NCBI RefSeq assembly: GCF_002993885.1
Contig: NZ_CM009578.1
Coordinates: forward strand, 2,437,909 to 2,501,908
DNA length: 64,000 nucleotides
Source of the DNA: Sphingopyxis lindanitolerans
Lineage (GTDB): Bacteria; Pseudomonadota; Alphaproteobacteria; Sphingomonadales; Sphingomonadaceae
Direction: 5' to 3'
Part shown: positions 47,530 to 55,293 of the stretch, one piece after another
Layout of the letters: each line of letters starts with the position of its first letter
Numbering within the stretch: the first letter of the stretch is position 1
Notes under the pieces: model-generated
What the model was told of the DNA's origin: nothing
Databases searched by the model: none
Seen by the model: the letters and a program-made list of their open reading frames with translations, nothing else
Program-made: the position numbers and the translations under genes

Positions 47530-48492
47530 ATGAGCCATGCCATGGGATCCGACGTCGCGGATATATTGAGCGACGCGCCAAAGAATTGGGGACGCTGGGG
47601 CCCGGACGACGAAGTCGGAGCGCTCAATTTTCTCGGCCCCCGCGAGGTTCTTGCCGCTATCGCCAGCGTGCGGTCGGGCAAGCAGTTCACGCTCCAGGTG
47701 CCAATGGCCGATCCGAAAGGCGACCCCGTCTGGCCCGGCCGGCGCAGCGCCGAACGCTATCAGATCATCGACGAGGGGCATTGGTGCTGCGGCAAGGCTC
47801 CCGACCTGCCGGGCGGCCAGCATTATGCCGACGACGCGATCTCGGCCTATCTGCAGGGATCGACCCAATATGATGCGTTGGGGCATGTCTGGTACGACGG
47901 ACAATTATATAATGGCTATGATGCGCGAACCACGATCGGCGGGCTCGAGAAGGCGAGCGTCCAGGCGATCGGCGAGCGCGGTATCGTCGGCCGGGGCATT
48001 CTGCTGGATATCGCGCGGCTGCGCGGCAAGCCCTGGCTCGACAAGGGGGAAACCTTCACCCAGGAGGATCTGCTCGCGGCGGCCGAGGCGCAGGGTTGCG
48101 AAATCCGCAAGCATGATATTCTCCTGATCCGCACCGGCTTCATCGAATCCTTTTTCGCTTTGGGGGCCGAGGAATTTTATGCGGATTTCGTCGAACCCGG
48201 GCTCACCTACTCGCCTGAGTTGGTCGACTGGTTCCACGCCATGGAAATTCCCAATCTGCTCACCGATACGATGGCCAACGAAGTCACCATCGATCCGGTT
48301 AACGGCGCGATGCTGCCGCTGCACGGCGCGCTGATGCGAAATCTCGGCGTCACCTTCACCGAATTGTGCGACCTGTCACGTCTCGCGGCCGATTGTGCGG
48401 ACGACGGGCAGTGGGATTTTCTTTATGTCGCCGCGCCGCTCAAGATTGTGAATGGCACCGGCGCGCCGGTGAACCCCGTGGTGATCAAGTGA
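47530..48492 (+). CDS. Cyclase family protein (kynurenine-formamidase-like fold)
   Basis: 320 residues of the cyclase/KynB fold (PF04199 type). GSTQYDALGHVWYDGQLYNG (about 117-136) is the metal region; its first ligand position holds Gln where KynB has His, a variant common in the long members of this family. RGILLDIARLRG and LLTDTMANEVTIDPVNG follow. Such proteins hydrolyse amides, lactones or cyclic compounds. It starts 10 bases after the aldehyde dehydrogenase. Confidence 0.85.
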   Translation: MSHAMGSDVADILSDAPKNWGRWGPDDEVGALNFLGPREVLAAIASVRSGKQFTLQVPMADPKGDPVWPGRRSAERYQIIDEGHWCCGKAPDLPGGQHYADDAISAYLQGSTQYDALGHVWYDGQLYNGYDARTTIGGLEKASVQAIGERGIVGRGILLDIARLRGKPWLDKGETFTQEDLLAAAEAQGCEIRKHDILLIRTGFIESFFALGAEEFYADFVEPGLTYSPELVDWFHAMEIPNLLTDTMANEVTIDPVNGAMLPLHGALMRNLGVTFTELCDLSRLAADCADDGQWDFLYVAAPLKIVNGTGAPVNPVVIK

Positions 48493-48511
48493 AGCCCGAA
48501 GGAGTGTGACG

Positions 48512-49318
48512 ATGCCGGCCAAGGAGAAAGACATGTCGCAGGGACGCCCGGTGGCCATCGTGACCGGCGGCCTCCAAGGCTTAGGCCTCGGAATCGCTGA
48601 ATCGCTGCGCGCGGCGGGGTTCGATCTCGCGATCGTCGATCTGGCAGCCGATGCCGAGCTGCCCGCGGCGCTGACCGCGCACGCCGAGGGGCATGGCTTA
48701 TGTCGCTACTATCAGCTGGATATCGCCGATATTCCGGCACACGCATCGGTGCTGTCGGCGATCGCGACCGATTTCGGTCGGCTCGATTGCCTAGTCAACA
48801 ATGCCGGCATCGCTGCGAGGCCGCTGACCGATATTCTCGAACTCGGTTCCTACGCGTTCGACCGGTCGGTCGAGGTCAATCTGCGCGGAACGTTTTTCCT
48901 CACCCAGGCCTTCGCGAAAAAGCTGATCGCGAGCGGGCCGGCAGCGCCCGACGTCTATCGCTCGATCATCCTGATCACCTCGATCGCGGCCGAGCTGTCC
49001 TTCACCGATCGGTCGCAATATTGCGTCACGAAATCGGCGCTGTCGATGGTCACGAAATTGTTCGCGGCGCGCCTCGCGGGCGAAGGCATCCACGTCCATG
49101 AGGTCCGTCCCGGCCTCATGCAGACGCCGATGACCGCGAAGACGGGCAGCGACACGATCGAAAAGCTGCTCGCCGCCGGCGCCGTTCCGATCGCGCGTTG
49201 GGGATTGCCCGAAGATGTCGGTCGGACCGTCTGCTCGCTCGCGTCGGGCGCGCTGCCCTATATGACCGGACAGCCGATCTGGACCGCCGGCGGGCTCAAC
49301 ATCCCGCGCATATTGTAG
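48512..49318 (+). CDS. Short-chain dehydrogenase/reductase (3-ketoacyl reductase type), module C
   Basis: 268 residues. Nucleotide motif VTGGLQGLGLGIAESLRAAG (about 18-37), NNAGIAARPLTDI, and active site with Ser in ILITSIAAELSFTDRSQY followed by CVTK (YxxxK). VRPGLMQTPMTAK and YMTGQPIWTAGGLNI give the C-terminal family marks. The preferred ATG lies nine bases after GAAGGAG; a later ATG at 48533 is also possible. Likely interconverts an alcohol and a ketone of the pathway. Confidence 0.9.
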   Translation: MPAKEKDMSQGRPVAIVTGGLQGLGLGIAESLRAAGFDLAIVDLAADAELPAALTAHAEGHGLCRYYQLDIADIPAHASVLSAIATDFGRLDCLVNNAGIAARPLTDILELGSYAFDRSVEVNLRGTFFLTQAFAKKLIASGPAAPDVYRSIILITSIAAELSFTDRSQYCVTKSALSMVTKLFAARLAGEGIHVHEVRPGLMQTPMTAKTGSDTIEKLLAAGAVPIARWGLPEDVGRTVCSLASGALPYMTGQPIWTAGGLNIPRIL

Positions 49319-49407
49319 TGGTGCGGTCTTGGGCGGCATCTTCGCCGTTGCCGCTACCTTGCAAATAGAGCATCCTCAAGACGCACATTCTGATCTACGC
49401 AGGCCGC

Positions 49408-50184
49408 ATGGACAATAATTACACGCTTCAGACCGTAGAACGGGCGCTTTCATTTCTCGAATATGTGGCGACGGCGCCGGTGCCGCCGAATGTCCGTGAT
49501 GTGTCCAAGGCGCTCGACCTCAACATCACCACCTCCTATCATCTGCTTCGCACGCTCGTGGCGCGGGATTTCATCAAGCGCGACGACGACGGGCGCCTTG
49601 AGCTTGGGGACGGGGTCGCCGTTCTTGCGCAAAACTACCGGCGGCACGAGAGCGTCGAGCAATTGCTGGCGCCCGTCGTTCAGCAGCTCGCGGCCTCGAC
49701 GATGGAAACCTCGTTCCTCTCGCTGCGCGAGGCGCAGAATGTCGTCTTGAAGGTGCTGGTCGAAGGATCGCAGCGGTTGCGGGTGGCCGGACTCTATGTC
49801 GGGTTGTCCGGGCATGAATACCGGCGCGCCGCCGGCAAGGCGGTGTTAGCCCATCTTGAGGACGCCGAGCGAAGAGCGATGCTCGACGAGAGTCTCGCGA
49901 GCACGCCGGTGCAGCTTCGCAAGGCAATCACGAAGGCGCTGGAAAAGGAATTGCCCCTGACCGCTTCGCGCGGATGGTCGGCAGACGACGGGCAGACCGA
50001 GGAGGGCATTATTTCGATCGGTGCCCCTGTCTTCGACGCCGCCGGATCGGTGCTCGGCGCGGTAGGCATCGTCACTCCCATATTCCGCATGGACAAATCG
50101 CCCGACGCGTTTCGCGAAGCGGTGCTGGCGGCGGCGGCGGAAGCCACGCGCCTGCTCAAGAATGTCGCGATCCTGGCGACCTAG
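49408..50184 (+). CDS. IclR-family transcriptional regulator
   Basis: 258 residues. The winged helix (about 5-65) shows TLQTVERALSFLEYVATAPV and LDLNITTSYHLLRTLVARDF. The IclR effector domain follows, with YVGLSGHEYRRAAGKAVLAH and EGIISIGAPVFDAAGSVLGA at the usual positions. IclR proteins control aromatic and organic-acid pathways and bind short palindromes of the TTTCAT/ATGAAA kind. Such a palindrome lies 250 bases downstream, ahead of module D, and a weaker one ahead of receptor C. Confidence 0.92.
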   Translation: MDNNYTLQTVERALSFLEYVATAPVPPNVRDVSKALDLNITTSYHLLRTLVARDFIKRDDDGRLELGDGVAVLAQNYRRHESVEQLLAPVVQQLAASTMETSFLSLREAQNVVLKVLVEGSQRLRVAGLYVGLSGHEYRRAAGKAVLAHLEDAERRAMLDESLASTPVQLRKAITKALEKELPLTASRGWSADDGQTEEGIISIGAPVFDAAGSVLGAVGIVTPIFRMDKSPDAFREAVLAAAAEATRLLKNVAILAT

Positions 50185-50612
50185 CGCCCGGCGCGTCACC
50201 CTCTCCATGACATCTGGCTTGGTCTCGCGCCTGGCTTGACGGTCCTGTGAACGGACAATGCCCTGATGGGCGCTGACTGGCAGACAGCGCCGAGCCGTTG
50301 GGCCACCTGCCGTTTTACGAACACATCACGCGCCGCGGCGCGCAGGAGCGGCGCAGGTCTTCTTCGCGCCGCAACGCGTCGGCGCGTTGCGACGGGTTTA
50401 CAGCCATGGGAATCTATGTCAAATAGAGAACGAATTTCATATAATGAAAGTCGATGCGTTAGGGTTTCAAGACAAGGGCGGCGCCCGTCCAATGATCATC
50501 ATGGTTCCAACGACTGCTTCGCGGCCCTGCGCGCGCGGCTGAGCCGGAGCTGGTCAGCATGGGGCGATCAGAGCCATGTCGCGAATCCCGCGCCGAGCGA
50601 AAGGGATGAGTG
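50185..50612. other. Intergenic region with palindromic operator-like site for module D
   Basis: No credible gene; a 115-codon open frame here has the Arg/Ser composition of noise. The useful content is at 50413-50449: a TCTAT/ATAGA inverted repeat and, 8 bases on, a perfect 6-3-6 palindrome TTTCAT-ATA-ATGAAA (50435-50449). It is the main AT-rich segment ahead of the TPP enzyme and probably holds its promoter. Confidence 0.55.
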
Positions 50613-52358
50613 ATGACCAAGAGTGTCTCGGATGTGATTGCAGCAGCGCTGGTTCGCCACGGCGTTGATTTCATTTTTGGCCAGAGCAACCCGACCGCGC
50701 TGATGCTCGCGGCGGAAGAGGCTGGCATTCGGCAGCTTCTCTACCGGACTGAAAACGCGGCCGGTGCGATGGCCGACGCCTATTCGCGGGTGTCGGGGCG
50801 GATCGGGGTAGTCGCTGCGCAAAATGGTCCCGCGGCGACACTGATGGTCGCGCCTATGGCCGAGGCGCTGACCGCGTCGATCCCGATGCTCGTTCTCGTG
50901 CAGGAAGTGCCGGCCGCCCAGCGCGATCGCAACGCCTTCCAGGAATTCGACCATTTCGCCCTGTTCGCCGGCGTCTCGAAATGGACCCGCCGCCTCGACG
51001 ATCCCAACCGCGCCGCCGAATATATCGATCTGGCGATGATCGCGGCCAACAGCGGACGCCCGGGGCCGGTCGTGCTGCTGCTCGCCAAGGATATGCTGAT
51101 GCAGCCGTGCACGCCGTCGCCCTTCGTCCGCACGCGCAACCTCGGCGGCTTTCCGCTCGACCGGCCGCGTCCCGAGGCGGCGGCGGTCGAGATGGCCGCG
51201 CAGCTCCTCGCCGAGGCGAAGGCTCCGGTGGTCATCGTCGGCGGCGGAGTTCATGGGTCGGGGGCAACCGACGAGGTCGCGCGCCTTGTCGACGTGGGTC
51301 AGCTCCCCGTCGCCACGACCTTCATGGGCAAGGGGGCGATCGACGAAACCGCTCCTCTTTCGCTCGGCGTCGCCGCGAATATCACCGGCGAAAATGGTCC
51401 GGCCGCCGCGCATCGGGCGATGTTCGAAAAGGCCGACGTCGTGCTCTTGATCGGAACCCGGACCAATGAAAACGGCACCGATGCCTGGACGCTGACCGCC
51501 CCCGGCGCGACCTATATTCATATCGATATCGCCGGCGAGGAAGTGGGCCGAACCTATGAGGCGGTGCGTCTCGTGGGCGACGCCCGCTCGGCCGTTTCCG
51601 ATCTCGCCGATGCCCTGGCGCGATGCGACCTGACGCTCCGCCGCAGCCAGGCCCCGGCGCTTCGCGGGGCGATCCTGTCGGCGCGGGCAGCGCGTCTCGA
51701 AGCAATCCGCGCCGAGTGCGAGTCATCGAGCCGGCCGATCCTCCCGCAGCGGATGATGGCAGAGCTCGACCGGCTTATCTCGCCCGATGACATCGTGGTC
51801 GCCGACGCCAGCTACTCATCGGTCTGGGTCACCGGCTATCTGACCGCACGGCGCGCCGGGCAGCGCGTGATCACCCCGCGCGGCCTCGCAGGGCTCGGCT
51901 GGGGCCTGCCCTACGCGATCGGGGCGAAACTCGCGCGCCCCGAGGCCAGGGTCGTGGCTCTCGTCGGCGACGGCGGCTTTGCGCATGTCTGGGCGGAACT
52001 CGAGATGGCGGTGCGCGAGGACATCCCCCTCACGCTGATCGTTCTCAACAATTCGCAGCTCGCAATGCAGCGCCACGGCGAGAATCTGGGCTTCGGACGC
52101 AGCACGACGGGTATCGAGTTCATCGCCGTCGATCATGCCGCGGTTGCCCGGTCGGTCGGCGCGGTGGGGGTCCGGATCGACGATCCCGATGATTTTGGGC
52201 CGGCTCTGGCGGCCGCCATGGCGTCGGGCCAGGTCACGCTTCTCGACGTCATCTCGAGCGCGGACGCGTCGGGTCCTCTGCGGATTTTCGACGGCCAGGT
52301 CGAACGGCTTGCAACCCCCCCGACCACCAATCCGGCCCGGGAATTGCAGAGCGTTTGA
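50613..52358 (+). CDS. Thiamine-diphosphate-dependent enzyme (acetolactate synthase/benzoylformate decarboxylase family)
   Basis: 581 residues. The cofactor-activating Glu is in YRTENAAGAMADAYSRVSG (about 50-68). The TPP motif is VALVGDGGFAHVWAELEMAV to LNNSQLAMQRHG (about 447-485). The central domain starts near residue 190 (APVVIVGGGVHGSG). It could decarboxylate a 2-oxo acid to an aldehyde or carry out a carboligation; the aldehyde dehydrogenase directly after it favours decarboxylation. The ATG follows GTG in GTGATG. Confidence 0.88.
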   Translation: MTKSVSDVIAAALVRHGVDFIFGQSNPTALMLAAEEAGIRQLLYRTENAAGAMADAYSRVSGRIGVVAAQNGPAATLMVAPMAEALTASIPMLVLVQEVPAAQRDRNAFQEFDHFALFAGVSKWTRRLDDPNRAAEYIDLAMIAANSGRPGPVVLLLAKDMLMQPCTPSPFVRTRNLGGFPLDRPRPEAAAVEMAAQLLAEAKAPVVIVGGGVHGSGATDEVARLVDVGQLPVATTFMGKGAIDETAPLSLGVAANITGENGPAAAHRAMFEKADVVLLIGTRTNENGTDAWTLTAPGATYIHIDIAGEEVGRTYEAVRLVGDARSAVSDLADALARCDLTLRRSQAPALRGAILSARAARLEAIRAECESSSRPILPQRMMAELDRLISPDDIVVADASYSSVWVTGYLTARRAGQRVITPRGLAGLGWGLPYAIGAKLARPEARVVALVGDGGFAHVWAELEMAVREDIPLTLIVLNNSQLAMQRHGENLGFGRSTTGIEFIAVDHAAVARSVGAVGVRIDDPDDFGPALAAAMASGQVTLLDVISSADASGPLRIFDGQVERLATPPTTNPARELQSV

Positions 52359-52363
52359 CCGCG

Positions 52364-53878
52364 ATGGCAGACGGTCCCGATCACGCCGGGCGCCCGTTCG
52401 GAGCGGGGGAGCCATCGAAGCTGCTGATCGGCGGCCGATGGTGCTCGGGCTCCGACGGACGCCGCTTCACGGTCGAAGATCCGGCAACCGGAAGCGCGCG
52501 CGGCGAGGCTGTCGATGCCAGTCCCGCCGATGCGCTCGCCGCGCTCGATGCGGCGGTTGCGGCGCAGCTGGACTGGGCGCGCGCCGCGCCGCGCGAGCGA
52601 GCCGAAATCTTGCGCCGCGGGTTCGATCTCTTGACGGCGGACCGCGAGAGTTTTGCGTCGATCATCGCGCAGGAAACGGGCAAGCCGCCCAGCGAGGCGC
52701 GCGGCGAAGTCGCTTATGCCGCCGAGTTCCTTCGCTGGTTCTCGGAGGAAGCGGTTCGGATCCATGGCCGCTACCAGACGGCCCCGGACGGCAAACTTCG
52801 CCACTTGGTCAGCCGCAAGCCCGTTGGACCGTGCCTGCTGGTGACGCCGTGGAATTTCCCGCTCGCCATGGTGACGCGCAAGGTCGCGCCCGCCTTGGCG
52901 GCAGGTTGCACTATGGTCGTGAAGCCGTCTGAACTTACGCCGGCGACCGCGGCCCGTTTCGCTGCCTTGATGATCAAGGCAGGCCTGCCCGCCGGTGTCC
53001 TGAACCTTGTACCGACGATGCGGGCCGAAGCTGCGATCAGCGGGCTGCTCGCCGATCCGCGGCTGCGAAAATTGTCGTTTACCGGGTCGACCCGCGTCGG
53101 CCGCCTCCTGCTGGCGGCGACGGCTGCCAACGTCCAGCGCAGCTCGCTCGAGCTTGGCGGCAATGCGCCGTTTCTCGTGTTCGCGGATGCCGATCTCGAT
53201 GCGGCGATCGAAGGGGCGATGCAGGCGAAGCTGCGCAATGCGGGGCAGGCCTGTACGGCCGCAAACCGCTTTTTGGTGCATGAGGCGATTGCCGACGAAT
53301 TTTTATCGCGCCTTGGCCGTGCCTTCGAGGCCGTCACCTTTGGAGATCGCGAGGGCGCGATCGGCCCCCTGATCAACCGGAACGCGCGCGATCATGTTCA
53401 TGCGCTGGTGAGTGACGCGCTCGCGCGAGGCGCGCGCCTCGTCACCGGCGGCTCGCTGCCGGAAGGTCGCGGCTATTTTTATCCGCCGACTTTGCTCGCC
53501 GACGTCGCGCCCGGCTCGCGGCTCCTCGAAGAGGAGATTTTTGGCCCCGTCGCGCCGGTTCAGCGTTTTGCGTGCGACGCCGAAGCGATCAGCGCCGCCA
53601 ATTCGACGCCCTACGGGCTTGCCGCTTATGCCTATACCGCCGATGTCGACCGCGCACTTCGCCTGCAAGACGAGCTTGATGCCGGAATGCTCGGGATCAA
53701 CAGCGGGCTTGTCTCGGATCCCGCCGCGCCGTTTGGCGGCGTAAAGCATTCGGGCCTCGGCCGGGAAGGCGGAACCGAGGGCATCGAGGAATATCTGTCG
53801 ATCCACTACGCCGCCATCGGTCGTGGTAACCAGCGGTCCCGGGACGCCGTCCTAGACCCCGCGACCGCCGCCGCCTGA
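52364..53878 (+). CDS. Aldehyde dehydrogenase, module D (succinate-semialdehyde-dehydrogenase-like)
   Basis: 504 residues. The family parts are CLLVTPWNFPLAMVTRKVAP (about 159-178), FTGSTRVGRLLL, the catalytic Glu in SLELGGNAPFLVF and catalytic Cys in RNAGQACTAANRFLVH (about 290-305). NSGLVSDPAAPFGGVKHSGL at the C-terminus is typical of GabD-type enzymes. It starts six bases after the TPP enzyme stop; an alternative TTG start overlaps that stop. It would oxidise the aldehyde that the decarboxylase makes. Confidence 0.92.
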   Translation: MADGPDHAGRPFGAGEPSKLLIGGRWCSGSDGRRFTVEDPATGSARGEAVDASPADALAALDAAVAAQLDWARAAPRERAEILRRGFDLLTADRESFASIIAQETGKPPSEARGEVAYAAEFLRWFSEEAVRIHGRYQTAPDGKLRHLVSRKPVGPCLLVTPWNFPLAMVTRKVAPALAAGCTMVVKPSELTPATAARFAALMIKAGLPAGVLNLVPTMRAEAAISGLLADPRLRKLSFTGSTRVGRLLLAATAANVQRSSLELGGNAPFLVFADADLDAAIEGAMQAKLRNAGQACTAANRFLVHEAIADEFLSRLGRAFEAVTFGDREGAIGPLINRNARDHVHALVSDALARGARLVTGGSLPEGRGYFYPPTLLADVAPGSRLLEEEIFGPVAPVQRFACDAEAISAANSTPYGLAAYAYTADVDRALRLQDELDAGMLGINSGLVSDPAAPFGGVKHSGLGREGGTEGIEEYLSIHYAAIGRGNQRSRDAVLDPATAAA

Positions 53879-53891
53879 CCCAAGGAGAAAA

Positions 53892-54830
53892 ATGATGCCG
53901 CTGAACGATGCCATGCGCGAACGTCTCGAGGGATGGAAAGAGGTCGCCATGGCGCTCGCCCCCTTGCTGCTCGGTGAAGAGCTAGCCGAAACGCCCGAGG
54001 TGCTGCGCGCGCGCTACAATCAGGAGTTGGCCCGCAACCTTCCGCCCGCCGATGTTTCGGTGTCGCAGGTCGATATGGGGGGCGTTCCCGGCGCTCTCGT
54101 CACCCCGTCGGAGCCGCGCGAGGGGAGGGTGATGCTCTATATTCATGGCGGCGGCTACTTCAGCGGTGGCTCGGCCGGGTATCACGGCATCGCCGGTCAT
54201 TTTGCCAAGCTGCTGGGTGCGAAAGTGTATGTTCCCGATTATCGGCTCGCGCCCGAGCATCTCTTTCCGGCGCCGCTCGATGACGTGAGCAATGCCTATG
54301 CCTGGCTGGCGGCGGACAAGGCGCGCGACGACCGGATCGTGCTCGCGGGAGATTCGGCGGGCGGTGCGATGGTGGTATCGGCGATGGTGCGGGCGCGGAA
54401 CGCCGGCTTGCCCATGCCGGCGGCCGGCCTGGCGATCTCGCCCTGGGCCAACCTCGAGATGACCGGAGCGAGCTACACGACCCGGGACGGCGTCGACCCG
54501 CTTTGCTCGCGCGAAATATTGCTCTTGATGGCGCGGGCGATATTGGGGGCGACGCGGCCGAACGACCCGGACGTGTCGCCCGTGTTCGCGGATGTGCGCG
54601 GATTGCCGCCAATTCTTGTCCAGATCGGCGAAAGCGAGGTCATGCTCAGCGACGCAATCCGGCTGGCGACCCACTTGGCCGACAGCCGGGTACGGACCTC
54701 GCTAGAGATATGGCCCGACATGTTCCACGTCTGGCCGATGTTCACCGACGTAATTCCCGAGGCGAGGGACGCGCTGGAAAGCGCCGTATCCTTTCTGGAT
54801 CGCAACCTGCGTCAATCTGCCCACGAGTGA
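53892..54830 (+). CDS. Alpha/beta hydrolase, hormone-sensitive-lipase-like esterase
   Basis: 312 residues. HSL family marks are the oxyanion HGGGYFSGGSAGYHG (about 84-98), VPDYRLAPEHLFPAPLDDV and the nucleophile GDSAGGAMVVSA (about 152-163). The acid and base follow in IGESEVMLSDA and DMFHVWPMF. Cleaves small carboxylic esters in the cytoplasm. The start lies eight bases after AAGGAG and 13 bases after the aldehyde dehydrogenase, so it belongs to the module D operon. Confidence 0.92.
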   Translation: MMPLNDAMRERLEGWKEVAMALAPLLLGEELAETPEVLRARYNQELARNLPPADVSVSQVDMGGVPGALVTPSEPREGRVMLYIHGGGYFSGGSAGYHGIAGHFAKLLGAKVYVPDYRLAPEHLFPAPLDDVSNAYAWLAADKARDDRIVLAGDSAGGAMVVSAMVRARNAGLPMPAAGLAISPWANLEMTGASYTTRDGVDPLCSREILLLMARAILGATRPNDPDVSPVFADVRGLPPILVQIGESEVMLSDAIRLATHLADSRVRTSLEIWPDMFHVWPMFTDVIPEARDALESAVSFLDRNLRQSAHE

Positions 54831-55293
54831 TCATAAAGTATATTGCCGTATCGAGGCATGCCGGAGGAAGGTCGGTGCTCAGAGGACCTGCGCCCGACCC
54901 GATTTCCTCGGGGAGCCGTGCTTTTGTAACGGCCATGCCAAGATGCGCGATCCCCCCATCGAAACGATGCGAGGGGAGGGCTCCAGCGTCGCGCGGGCAT
55001 GCTTCGTTGCACTGGTGTCGCAATTTGTAGCGCTGAATTCGCTACAGTGTTGCCGTGTGAGAGCCAGCTTAAAAAACATAATATAAAACAGATATTTAGG
55101 ACCCGAATCTGCGCGGCTTAAGCCCTTAGGGTAGCGGCGTAATGTATTTCGTTATTTACAAATGATGCAAATAACGAAATACATTACGCCATAATAGAAT
55201 GCGGAAAAGGCGCGGCCCCTCACTCAGTGGCGGGGCGACGTTCCTGCCAGACCGCACCGGCAATGAGACGTTCGATTCTCAAGGGGAGGATAT
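54831..55293. other. Intergenic region ahead of receptor D
   Basis: 463 bases without a credible gene. AT-rich segments occur at 55060-55100 and 55140-55200. The most striking content is the large palindrome at 55136-55190, listed separately. Promoter elements of receptor D should lie between it and the ATG. Confidence 0.5.
55136..55190. promoter_or_regulatory. Perfect 22-base inverted repeat with 11-base spacer upstream of receptor D
   Basis: The 22 bases at 55136-55157 are the exact reverse complement of 55169-55190; the spacer is ACAAATGATGC. The arms are AT-rich except for the outer GGCG, so it is not a typical terminator, and no T run follows. It lies 104 bases before the receptor start. 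It could be an extended operator, an RNA hairpin in the leader, or a mobile-element scar. Confidence 0.7.

Noticed and set aside
50266..50613. 115-codon open frame ahead of the TPP enzyme
   Set aside because: Arg/Ser-rich, no ribosome-binding site, no family match, and it overlaps the operator-like palindrome.
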